Shown here one piece after another: positions 9,284-16,845 of a stretch of DNA of 64,000 nt; position 1 is the first letter of the stretch; the number at the start of each line of letters is the position of its first letter. Source of the DNA: Pikeienuella litoralis (lineage in GTDB: Bacteria > Pseudomonadota > Alphaproteobacteria > Rhodobacterales > Rhodobacteraceae). The DNA lies in assembly GCF_037646705.1 (NCBI RefSeq), contig NZ_JBBHER010000007.1, positions 268,343-332,342 on the forward strand, read 5' to 3'. The notes below the pieces were generated by a model. The model had not been told where the DNA came from and did not search any database. It was given only the letters and a program-made list of their open reading frames with translations. The translations under genes were made by a program, and so were the position numbers.

Positions 9284-9308
9284 GGAACCAGCACCGGCGC
9301 GCCCCGTT
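9284..9308 (+). promoter_or_regulatory. Candidate EcfG-type (general stress) promoter
   Basis: GGAAC at 9284-9288 is followed after exactly 16 bases by CGTT at 9305-9308. This matches the known alphaproteobacterial EcfG (sigma-T type) consensus GGAAC-N16-17-CGTT. It lies 55 bases before the start of a PRC-barrel gene, a family often found in the general stress regulon. Because GGAAC and GTTCC are also reverse complements, chance or another palindromic operator cannot be excluded. Some Rhodobacterales lack the PhyR/EcfG system. Confidence 0.5.
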
Positions 9309-9363
9309 CCACCACCCAGGACGGCGGCGCCGGGCCGCCTCTGGTTTTTGAAAGGAAAGCGAT

Positions 9364-10275
9364 ATGAAACGCATACTCGCAACCACCGCCCTCGTTGGTC
9401 TGCTGAGCGCGCCCGCCTTCGCGCCGGCCGTCGCACAGACCGGCTCCGCCACAGAGTCGAACGCGGCCGCCATGACGGTGATCGGCGGCGGCGAGATCAC
9501 GGCGACCGATCTCGTCGGCCGGACGGTCTATGTCGGTCAGACCACGACCGAAGAGGCGATGGCCGACGCTGACGCCGAATGGGAGGATATCGGCGAAGTC
9601 GACGATGTGGTCCTGTCCAAGGATGGCGGCGTCGAGGCCGTGCTCGTCGATGTCGGCGGCTTCCTCGGGATGGGCGAACACACTGTCGCGGTGGACATGG
9701 ATACGCTCCGCTTCATCCAGGACGCTGACGATCAGGATGATGTTTTCGTCGTCTCCGCGCTGACCCGCGAGGAGCTGGAGGCGCTCCCTGAATATGACAA
9801 GACCGCGGCGACCGGGACGGAGAGCTCCGCCGCGCGCATGACGACCGATGACGCCGCGACCAAGGACGGAGTCAAAGGCGCCGCGGTGGGCGCGGCGGCC
9901 GGTGCGGCCGCAGGCGGCGCCGTCGGCGGCGCTGCGGTCGCCTCCGCCGCGGACGCTCCCGCCGTAAAACAGGCGAGATGGGTCGACGCCGACATGACGA
10001 CGGTGACGGTGGAGGAGTTGAGGAGCGCGGCGGCCTATAGCGCCGATGACCAGAATGTCGGCGAGATCGACGATCTCATCGTCAACAATGACGGCAGGAT
10101 CAAGGACGTCATCGTCGACGTGGGCGGATTTCTCGGCATGGGCGAGAAGGCGGTGCTCCTGCCGTTCGACGACGTGAAGGTGATGCAGATGGAGGGCGGC
10201 GACGATCTTCGCGTCATCGTCAGCAAGACCCGCGAAGAGCTCGACGCGATGCCCATCTACGAGAAGAAGAGCTGA
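9364..10275 (+). CDS. Exported tandem PRC-barrel protein with glycine-zipper linker
   Basis: This 303-residue protein starts with a clear signal peptide, MKRILATTALVGLLSAPAFA, with cleavage probably after the AVA near residue 24. Two PRC-barrel domains follow, about residues 45-130 and 211-300. They share the block IxDVGGFLGMGEx, each followed by a TREELxALPxYxK-like ending, so they are internal duplicates. Between them (about 169-196) lies an alanine/glycine-rich glycine-zipper-like segment that could be a membrane span or an oligomerisation element. PRC-barrels are known from the photosynthetic reaction centre H subunit and from stress-induced proteins. The promoter match upstream and the hairpin terminator downstream suggest a single-gene unit. 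The exact function is unknown. Confidence 0.85.
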   Translation: MKRILATTALVGLLSAPAFAPAVAQTGSATESNAAAMTVIGGGEITATDLVGRTVYVGQTTTEEAMADADAEWEDIGEVDDVVLSKDGGVEAVLVDVGGFLGMGEHTVAVDMDTLRFIQDADDQDDVFVVSALTREELEALPEYDKTAATGTESSAARMTTDDAATKDGVKGAAVGAAAGAAAGGAVGGAAVASAADAPAVKQARWVDADMTTVTVEELRSAAAYSADDQNVGEIDDLIVNNDGRIKDVIVDVGGFLGMGEKAVLLPFDDVKVMQMEGGDDLRVIVSKTREELDAMPIYEKKS

Positions 10276-10302
10276 TCGCGTCTTTCAGTCGACGAAAGAA
10301 TG

Positions 10303-10327
10303 GAAAGGCCCCTTCGGGGGCCTTTTC
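10303..10327 (+). terminator. Rho-independent terminator of the PRC-barrel gene
   Basis: AAGGCCCC-TTC-GGGGGCCTT forms a strong 8-bp stem with a tight UUCG-like loop, followed by TTTTCG. It stands 28 bases after the stop codon and is the clearest intrinsic terminator on the plus strand. Confidence 0.85.
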
Positions 10328-10489
10328 GTATCGCCCTGCGCTTTCATGCGCAAAGCCGCCCGGCGTCATCGGCTCGCCATCATGGCTCGCGCCTCGTTTT
10401 GTTTGCGCGAGGTCATGCTGATGGACCGGAAGGAAGCGTCGTGATGGAGATCGTGAAGGAGCTTCCGGCGCCCAGGCGGCCCATGCGGA

Positions 10490-11605
10490 TCAGAAATTCT
10501 GACCCACGGAAATATAGAGGATTCTTTCGCCCATCTGATTGAGCGAAACGTCGACGGCGTAATCCAGCGGAAACTGGCTTGAAAGCCGGATGCGGGCGCC
10601 AATCCCGCCAGCCACCATGTAATCAGACGTCAGCGCATTGACGAAATCATCATCGACGGACCCGGCGCCGACAAAGGCCACATAGCCAAATCGACGGTTG
10701 ATCCTGCCACGGTATTCCGCCTGCGCCGAAAAGAGCGCGTCATCCAGAAATTCCGTGGGTGAAAAGCCGCGGAGGCTGTCCGTCCCGCCGAGCGCGCAGG
10801 CGTCAAAAAACGGAGCTTCATCCGAGACGGCGCACCCCACCGCCTGCCAGGCGAAAACGCCATCGCCGAAGACCGTTGAATACCGGGATATCTTGGCGAC
10901 GCCCTTGACGTAATTTCGCCCATACCCGTGGAATATTCCGTCGGGGATGGCGCCGAAGGAAAGATCTCCGGAGGCGAGAAGTCCGGATGTGGGGTAAAAG
11001 GAGTCGTCGCGCCGGTCGAATTCGCCATTCAGGCTGGCCTTCAGCAGCTCCAGATCGATATCCGGCGTGAGAGACGGCGGCAGGATCGCGCCGCCGTCAC
11101 CCTGGATCGTTGATTTCGCATAAGCGAGCGCCGCGCCGAACCACAGATCCGGCGCAACCCCATACAGAACTTTCGCCGACACGCCCCTGGCGGATTGATT
11201 GAGTGGAACGGGGACCCCTCCGACAAACAGGTCGTAATTCAGATCCAGATCGCCCAGCAGAAACGTGGTCTTCCATCGGTTTGAATCGAGATTCAGATTG
11301 AACCCGGCGGCCAGCCCCCTGCTGCCGTTCAAGGACCTGAAGCCCCCGGCGCCGACGGCCGACGTATCGGATTCGGCGTCGCTCTCGAAAAGATACGCGC
11401 CGCCGAGCGCCAATCCGGAATCGAGCGCCGGATTATGGAACGGGACCGGGGCGAGGACAAAGGATCCATTCCTGAATCCGGGCTCGCTCGCCGACTCCGA
11501 CGCCGACTCCGGCGCGGACCCCGGCTCCGACGGAGCCTCCTGAGCGAAGGTCGCGCAGGAAAGCAGCGCCCATGAGGCGATGGCGAGCAGGGCGCGCAGC
11601 GGCAT
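10490..11605 (-). CDS. BamA/TamA-type outer-membrane beta-barrel protein (surface antigen D15 family)
   Basis: This 371-residue protein has a signal peptide MPLRALLAIASWALLSCATFAQ, then an acidic, low-complexity Pro/Ser/Glu segment (SEPGSAPESASESASEPG), then beta-barrel sequence to the end. The block ALGGTDSLRGFSPTEFLDDALFSAQAEYR corresponds to the conserved LRGF/Y region of the Omp85 barrel, and the chain ends in phenylalanine (ISVGQNF), as outer-membrane proteins do. No POTRA domain is present, so it is a barrel-only member rather than BamA itself. The ATG at 11605 gives a good signal peptide but a poor ribosome site. A GTG 66 bases upstream, preceded by AAAAGGG, is an alternative. Base composition is less GC-rich than its surroundings. 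Confidence 0.75.
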   Translation of the reverse strand: MPLRALLAIASWALLSCATFAQEAPSEPGSAPESASESASEPGFRNGSFVLAPVPFHNPALDSGLALGGAYLFESDAESDTSAVGAGGFRSLNGSRGLAAGFNLNLDSNRWKTTFLLGDLDLNYDLFVGGVPVPLNQSARGVSAKVLYGVAPDLWFGAALAYAKSTIQGDGGAILPPSLTPDIDLELLKASLNGEFDRRDDSFYPTSGLLASGDLSFGAIPDGIFHGYGRNYVKGVAKISRYSTVFGDGVFAWQAVGCAVSDEAPFFDACALGGTDSLRGFSPTEFLDDALFSAQAEYRGRINRRFGYVAFVGAGSVDDDFVNALTSDYMVAGGIGARIRLSSQFPLDYAVDVSLNQMGERILYISVGQNF

Positions 11606-11848
11606 CCTTGACGAGACGTCACGGCGTGGAGGGCCTGCGATCACCGCAGTCAACGTCGATGCCTCAATCACGTCGCGTCCCTTTTCCTCCGCCGCGGAGC
11701 GTCCTACACCGAACGAAAGGCCTGCGCACGCCGGTCCGCGCGGTGAAGGAACCTGATGCGGGACGTGGGCGCTTGAATTCAAGTCAAACCAACCGGATCA
11801 GGCCATCCCTTTTCCTGGCGCGCCGCCGCTTTGCTGGGGCTGTCCATG

Positions 11849-12649
11849 TCACTTCGGCAATAGAAACGTCATCTGAAACCTCAGGCCGAAATCGTCCGCG
11901 CCGCCGGCTGGCGATTCCGCCCAATATCGGGCGCCGGCGCTCAACTGGACATGTTGACCACCGATCTTGAAGACCTGACCCACCAGGACATTGATCGGCA
12001 CGGACCATTCCTTCGCGTTCCACTCATAGGTCGCCTCGGCGTTCAGCGTGAACGACGTGGCTTCCGGCGTGCTGTAGCTGATGAAGGGCTGCATGTAGGT
12101 GGCCTCGAACTGATCCCCGAAGCCGCCGCCGGACGCCGATTCGAGATGACTGGCCAGCCCGCCAAACGTCAGTCCACCCGTCTGTTTGAGCACGACGCCG
12201 GTGACCCCGACGCCCCAATCCGACGGAGCGATACGCTCCGCCGCCGTGGGGATCTGGAATATCGGCCCGACGCCCCAGATCACACCGCCTGCGGTCGGGG
12301 CCTTGGGGGAGAAGAACAGGCTTTGGGTGATATTTCCAAAGCCGCTCTGGTGGCCGGCCCCGGGAACGATGTCGTCCTGAAAGACGATCGGCGCGATGGT
12401 TCTGGAAATCACGTTCCAGTTTTCGCTGATCGAAAACGGGATGACAGGTTGGACGGTCATCACCGTCTGGTCGCCGTTATCGGCTCCAAATCCTGAATTG
12501 TAGTCCAGTTTGATCGGCACGCTGATCAGGCTGGCGAGCGGATTCGACAATTGCTTGGACAGTTTGGCGGCGTCGGTCGATTGCGCCATAGCCTCTGATG
12601 CAAGGCCTGCTGTAAATAAAATGGCTGTAAATAGCGCGGTGTGCTTCAC
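11849..12649 (-). CDS. Outer-membrane transporter-like protein (phenol MetA-pathway family)
   Basis: This 266-residue exported protein starts at a GTG preceded by AAGGAT and has a signal peptide MKHTALFTAILFTAGLASEAMA. The rest resembles the outer-membrane family annotated as MetA-pathway of phenol degradation or 'transporter': LASLISVPIKLDYNSGFG near the N-terminus, then FQDDIVPGAGHQSGFGNITQSLFFSP, and a C-terminal barrel strand RFQMTFLLPK. These proteins are thought to form small outer-membrane barrels, with no proven substrate here. The gene lies in the same orientation as the D15-type barrel gene and shares its lower GC content and more A/T-rich codon choice, which suggests a common, perhaps foreign, origin. 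The 3' neighbour gap is about 240 bases. Confidence 0.7.
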   Translation of the reverse strand: MKHTALFTAILFTAGLASEAMAQSTDAAKLSKQLSNPLASLISVPIKLDYNSGFGADNGDQTVMTVQPVIPFSISENWNVISRTIAPIVFQDDIVPGAGHQSGFGNITQSLFFSPKAPTAGGVIWGVGPIFQIPTAAERIAPSDWGVGVTGVVLKQTGGLTFGGLASHLESASGGGFGDQFEATYMQPFISYSTPEATSFTLNAEATYEWNAKEWSVPINVLVGQVFKIGGQHVQLSAGARYWAESPAGGADDFGLRFQMTFLLPK

Positions 12650-13083
12650 GAATTGATCCTTATTAAGGGTATATCTGATGTCGAGCCGGCTGTGTCGTTT
12701 TCGTATTGATCGTATTCAAGTTTGATGTGGGCATGAAATCCACGACGAACGCTGTCAGAAGAGTCTCGTCGCGCCCTCCCGTTATCCGGGTGTTCGAGCG
12801 CGCTCCGGTCCTCTGATTCCAGCGGCGCGCATGGGCTCCATTCCGAAGCGCATCATGACAGTGATAAAAACGGGCCGTCAAACGCCATTTTTCGGCTGGG
12901 GGGGGGGAATCCGGCTCCCGAGCCGACCCGAAAGGAGCGGTTCATGCGCGGGATCGTGGCGCGACCCTGTCGAGACAGGCGGGCGCGGGGCTGCGCATGA
13001 CCGGGATGAGCGCGCCGCCTACCGCCCCCGCCGTCACTTTCAGCGCCAAGGCCCTGCGTCCGCCCGCGGCGTCGACACCCGGT
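12650..13083. other. Intergenic region without a convincing gene
   Basis: This 434-base gap lies between the start of the outer-membrane transporter-like gene and the end of hemN. The left part (12650-12760) is A/T-rich for this genome and should hold the promoter of the leftward gene. A run of ten G residues stands at 12898-12907, followed by a short hairpin-like CGGCT/AGCCG. Open frames here are arginine-rich shadows. I see no RNA gene. Confidence 0.6.
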
Positions 13084-14433
13084 TCAGACCGCAACGGAGT
13101 GACGCGCCGCGCCGGCGGGCAGATAAGCGTCGAAGGCCGCGGCGGCCACGCGCACCAGCGGTCGGCCCCGCGCCGTCATGCGCACCCGCCCCCCAGACAG
13201 CACGGCGAGGCCGTCGGCCTCCATTTCCCCGAGCGCGGCGAGGGGGGCCGCCGCCCATCCGTCCGGGGCGCCATGGGCCCGGCCGATGGCGGCGGTGTCG
13301 ACCTCGCCGGCGCACATCAGCCGCTCGATCACGTCGGCGCGCAATCTGTCGTCGTCGCTGAGCGTCAGGCCCTTGGCCACCGGCAGGCTCCCCCGCGTCA
13401 CCGCGCGCCCCCACGCGCCGGTTTCGGCGATATTCTGCGCGTAGCCCGATGGCGTGCGCCCGATCGACGTGACGCCCATGCCGATCAGCGTGGTTGCGCG
13501 ATCGGCCGTGTATCCTTGGAAATTTCGGCGCAGCGTCCCGGTCCGCGCCGCAATCGCGAGTGAATCCTCAGGCAGCGCGAAATGGTCCAGACCGATCGCG
13601 ACATATCCCTCCGCCACAAGCGCGGCCGCCGCCGCCTCGGCCTGGGCGGCGCGCGCGGCCGGGCCCGGCAGGACGGTCTCGTCGATCATGCGTTGATTCT
13701 TGGCGATCCAGGGAACGTGCGCGTATCCGAACAGCGCCACGCGATCCGGCCGCATCGTCGCGCATATGCGCACGGTGTTCACCAGGCTCTCCACTGTCTG
13801 GTGCGGCAAGCCGTAGATCAGATCGAAGTTCACGCCCGCGACGCCTCCGGCGCGCAACTGATCCACTGATCTTCGCACCATGTCCGGGGGCTGCACGCGA
13901 TTGACCGCGTCCTGAACGATCGGATCGAACTCCTGCACGCCGAAGCTGGCGCGGGTGAAGCCCAGCGCGCCGATCCGGGCGGCCATCTCGGCGGTCAGCG
14001 TGCGCGGGTCGCTCTCGATGGCGATTTCCGCATCCGCCGCGAACGTCCACCGTGTGTAAATCTCGTCCATGACCCGCGCCAGATCGTCAGGATCGAGCGC
14101 CGTGGGCGTGCCGCCGCCCCAGTGCAGATGCCCCACCGTCATCCGCCCGGGAAGCGCCTCGGCGGTCAACGCCGCTTCCCTTCGCAGCACGTCCGCGTAT
14201 TCGCCCACCGGTTCATACCGGGCGGCCAGCTTCATGTTGCAGCCGCAATACCAGCACATCTTTCGGCAGAACGGGACATGCAGGTACAGCGAAACGGGGT
14301 CTGCGGGGGCCAGCCGCGCGAGCCAGTCGCGATAGGTTGCTTCGGGGAAATCCTTCCGGAAGTGCGGCGCCGCCGGATAGCTGGTGTAGCGCGGAACGGC
14401 GCGGCGCGCGTAGCGGTCGAAGACGGAGTCCAT
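13084..14433 (-). CDS. hemN: Oxygen-independent coproporphyrinogen III oxidase (radical SAM)
   Basis: This 449-residue enzyme converts coproporphyrinogen III to protoporphyrinogen IX without oxygen in haem and, where present, bacteriochlorophyll synthesis. The radical-SAM cluster motif is in FCRKMCWYCGCN, with the CxxxCxxCxC pattern that separates true HemN from HemW-like proteins. HWGGGTPTAL, FGVQEFDPIVQDAVNRVQ and NFDLIYGLPHQT follow in the usual order. The start is the ATG giving MDSVFDRYARRAVPRYTSYP, the family's normal N-terminus; the much longer open frame upstream crosses into the PAP2 gene and is spurious. I looked for an FNR box upstream and found no convincing match, so oxygen control is not shown. 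Confidence 0.93.
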   Translation of the reverse strand: MDSVFDRYARRAVPRYTSYPAAPHFRKDFPEATYRDWLARLAPADPVSLYLHVPFCRKMCWYCGCNMKLAARYEPVGEYADVLRREAALTAEALPGRMTVGHLHWGGGTPTALDPDDLARVMDEIYTRWTFAADAEIAIESDPRTLTAEMAARIGALGFTRASFGVQEFDPIVQDAVNRVQPPDMVRRSVDQLRAGGVAGVNFDLIYGLPHQTVESLVNTVRICATMRPDRVALFGYAHVPWIAKNQRMIDETVLPGPAARAAQAEAAAAALVAEGYVAIGLDHFALPEDSLAIAARTGTLRRNFQGYTADRATTLIGMGVTSIGRTPSGYAQNIAETGAWGRAVTRGSLPVAKGLTLSDDDRLRADVIERLMCAGEVDTAAIGRAHGAPDGWAAAPLAALGEMEADGLAVLSGGRVRMTARGRPLVRVAAAAFDAYLPAGAARHSVAV

Positions 14434-14603
14434 CGGTGGGCCTTTCGGATCGGGATGGTCGTGAATCCGCAGGCGGGTGCGCCCGCCACGCCCTGAACCT
14501 ACACCCGAAACGCCAGCGACGCCCGACGCGGCGCAAAGCGTTTTGTCGCATATGTTTCGGTGGCCCCCGCAAGGCGCGCCGGTTGATTTCGTGGCTTCTC
14601 GCG

Positions 14604-15983
14604 TCACGGCGAACGGTCGAGACCGCCCTTCGACGCTGGCCGGGGGCGGGGCGGGCGCTGTTGAACCGGCAGGGCGATGAGGCCCGATGGTCTCAATGCG
14701 GACAATAGCGCCGCGCGTCTTGCGCCGATGGCCCGCCCGACCGGGCCTTCGGATGTCAGCGACCCGACGAAGACGGGCATGCCTTCCGTCCGATAGCCGG
14801 TCCGCCAGAACCGGGCGTGAAGCGGCGGGCCGCCGCCGGCCCCGCCGTCCGGGGCCGTGAACCCAAGCTCGCTGGGGCGGTCGTTCCAGAACGTCGGAAT
14901 GACGCGCGGTCCTGGCGGCGGCGCGCCGGTCCATTCGGCCCAGAAGGCGCGGGACAAAACGCCGAGCCCGAGTTTTGGCGCGGGAATCCAGCCCGCGCCC
15001 TGCATGGCGGCGCTGATGGCCTGCGCATCCGGCGCGGCGACGACAAGACCGATCGGTTCGCGTGGATCGCCGGTCAGCGTCTCGGTGGCCGTTGGCGCCG
15101 CCTCCGACGTGAAGATGGCCATCGGGCCGCTGACTGTGATCGCCGGAGCCGCCGCGCCCGCGTTCAACGGCCGCGAATGGGTCGACGCCAGATAGAGCGC
15201 GACGGTGATTGTCAGCGAGAGGACGCCGAGCGCCGCAAGGCGCCGTCGGCGTGGGACTCCGACGTGTATGGTTGTCCGCCGCCATTCGCAAAATGCGATT
15301 CCGGCGATCAACCACATGCCCCCGACAAGGTAGCCGTTGAGCACGTCCGAGATGTAGTGTTCGATCAGATAGATACGGCTGACGCCAATCAGGAGGGCCA
15401 TCGTGATCGCCGCCAGCCCCGCTAGGGCGGCCGGCGCCAGCCGCGCCCGCCACGCGGCGTAGAACAGCATTCCCCAGATCGCGACGGCGGCCGCCGCATG
15501 CCCGCTCGGAAAGCTGCCCGACGTCTCGGCGAGGTAGCCGAGCGTGGAGCGCGGCCGGGCGAAGAAGCCCTTGAGAAGCGTCACGGAGAGCTGGTTCCCC
15601 GCCGCGACGAGCCAGAGCCCGATGGCGAGGCGATCGCGGCGCAGAAGTCGGAGCGCGGCGGCCGCGCCCGCCAGCATCGCGACGACGACCTCCCACGCGC
15701 CCAGAGACGTGATCCATTCAAAGACCGCGATGAGCCGTTCGTCCCGAAGCGCGTAGAGCAGATTGGCGATGCGCATGTCGGCGGATGTGACGCCGGGCGC
15801 GCTCAGAAAGGCGTGAACCGAATGGAGATAGAGCCCGAGGACGCAGAGAAAGAGCCCCGCGAGGAGAGTCGAGGGAAGACCCGCAAACTGCGCGGTGTCG
15901 AGACGCGCCGCCATGAAAGCGGACATCTTCGGACGCCGCTCGATCACCCGCCGCGCGAGGGCGTTCAGGATTTCGGTCAGCAT
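14604..15983 (-). CDS. PAP2 phosphatase with LssY C-terminal domain
   Basis: This 459-residue inner-membrane protein has about six transmembrane segments between residues 35 and 260. The PAP2 lipid-phosphatase motifs are LKGFFARPRS, FPSGHAAAA and SRIYLIEHYISD. Motif two and motif three are intact (PSGH and SRx5HxxxD). Motif one has Arg-Ser where K-x6-RP would have Arg-Pro. After the membrane part, a soluble domain of about 180 residues (LVVAAPDAQAISAAMQGAGW, VIPTFWNDRPSELGF, ARFWRTGY) matches the LssY C-terminal domain, of unknown function. Dephosphorylation of a lipid phosphate such as undecaprenyl pyrophosphate or phosphatidate is likely. The ATG overlaps the end of a possible 60-codon upstream gene. 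Confidence 0.82.
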   Translation of the reverse strand: MLTEILNALARRVIERRPKMSAFMAARLDTAQFAGLPSTLLAGLFLCVLGLYLHSVHAFLSAPGVTSADMRIANLLYALRDERLIAVFEWITSLGAWEVVVAMLAGAAAALRLLRRDRLAIGLWLVAAGNQLSVTLLKGFFARPRSTLGYLAETSGSFPSGHAAAAVAIWGMLFYAAWRARLAPAALAGLAAITMALLIGVSRIYLIEHYISDVLNGYLVGGMWLIAGIAFCEWRRTTIHVGVPRRRRLAALGVLSLTITVALYLASTHSRPLNAGAAAPAITVSGPMAIFTSEAAPTATETLTGDPREPIGLVVAAPDAQAISAAMQGAGWIPAPKLGLGVLSRAFWAEWTGAPPPGPRVIPTFWNDRPSELGFTAPDGGAGGGPPLHARFWRTGYRTEGMPVFVGSLTSEGPVGRAIGARRAALLSALRPSGLIALPVQQRPPRPRPASKGGLDRSP

Positions 15984-16159
15984 CGGCGCCGCGCGGCGCG
16001 ACAGGCGCGCAGTTCGTCGGCGCTCGCCGCCCAAGTCCCCGGCGCCGGAACGCTGGCGAAGACGGCGGCCTCCGGCAGGGCGAGGAGGGCCCGCGCCCAG
16101 AAAACCCGGGTCCCGAACGATTGGAGCGATGGCGGCGACTGGTCGAGGGAGTCGGGCAC
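15977..16159 (-). CDS. Possible small protein coupled to the PAP2-LssY gene
   Basis: This is a 60-codon open frame with a GTG start preceded at a good distance by AGGGG. It begins MPDSLDQSPPSLQSFGTRVF and ends in ACRAARRRC. Its TGA overlaps the ATG of the PAP2-LssY gene by seven bases, an arrangement that often marks translational coupling. Third codon positions are mostly G or C, as expected here, but that is also true of chance frames in this genome. There is no recognisable domain and the arginine-rich tail looks like a shadow. It may only be a leader. The rest of the 322-base gap (15984-16305) holds nothing else I can recognise. Confidence 0.3.
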   Translation of the reverse strand: MPDSLDQSPPSLQSFGTRVFWARALLALPEAAVFASVPAPGTWAASADELRACRAARRRC

Positions 16160-16305
16160 TGAAACCCCTGCCTGAACACGATGCGCGCGCCTGATGCTGG
16201 GGCGGCGGCCTCGGCGACGCCGGTCTTCTGCGGGCCAGATAACCGGATGGCGCGCGCCTTTGCAATCTGGCCGTCGGAGACGGCGCGGCGGCGTTGGCGA
16301 AGGGC

Positions 16306-16845
16306 CTAACCCGCGCTGGCGAGTCTTCGCTTTTTCTCACGCCGGACCGGCGCGAACCCCATACGCTGATAGAGCGGCAGCGCGCGGGGGCTGTCGAGCG
16401 AGCAGGTCTCCACCGTCATCCGGCGCACGCCTTCCCGCTCCCATCCGGCGCGGAGCGCCTCCGCCAGAAGCCAGCGGCCGAGCCCGAGGCCGCGCGCCTC
16501 CGGCGCGAGGCCGAAATAGGAAAGCTCGCAGACGCCGGCCCGCCGCCAGTCGAGCATGAAAAATCCGGCCGACCAGCCCTTGAGCATCATGGTGAAGAGC
16601 GCGACGTCGGGGTCGGAGATGAAGGCGCGGAGGTCCGCCTCCGGCCGTCGCCGCCAGTCCGTCCATTCGAACTCGGCGCCGACGCTGTCGTAGAGATGGA
16701 GAAACCAGCGCGGCGGCGGATCCTCAGCGCGGATCAGCGCGAGCCCGTGGAGCGAGGGCGCCGGCGGCTGCGGCCCCTGGGGCGGCGCGCGCATCTCGAG
16801 ATAGGTGACCGTGTAGTCCAGCCAGCGTTGCTCCCTGGCGCTCAT
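16306..16845 (-). CDS. GNAT family N-acetyltransferase
   Basis: This 179-residue acetyltransferase shows the acetyl-CoA loop APEARGLGLGRWLLAEAL (about residues 119-136) and the C-terminal LPLYQRMGFAPVRREKK, with the Tyr-x-x-x-GF signature. The N-terminal part, TYLEMRAPP and WFLHLYDSVG with WTDWRRRPEADLRAFI, resembles a GNAT subfamily common in Rhodobacterales. The acceptor is unknown. Its ATG overlaps the stop of the upstream sulfurtransferase gene by four bases, so both are translated from one mRNA. The shorter start was chosen over an upstream ATG that would overlap the sulfurtransferase by 40 bases. Confidence 0.82.
   Translation of the reverse strand: MSAREQRWLDYTVTYLEMRAPPQGPQPPAPSLHGLALIRAEDPPPRWFLHLYDSVGAEFEWTDWRRRPEADLRAFISDPDVALFTMMLKGWSAGFFMLDWRRAGVCELSYFGLAPEARGLGLGRWLLAEALRAGWEREGVRRMTVETCSLDSPRALPLYQRMGFAPVRREKKRRLASAG

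Noticed and set aside
12831..13361. 176-codon plus-strand frame near 12.9 kb
   Set aside because: It spans the G-run and runs antisense into hemN; sequence is arginine/proline-rich with no domain.
14434..14603. FNR (anaerobic) box upstream of hemN
   Set aside because: TTGAT-like pieces occur but no TTGAT-N4-ATCAA palindrome is present.
14434..15717. Long upstream extension of the hemN open frame
   Set aside because: It has no HemN homology and runs antiparallel in another frame through the PAP2-LssY gene; the true N-terminus MDSVFDRYARRAVPRYT is obvious.
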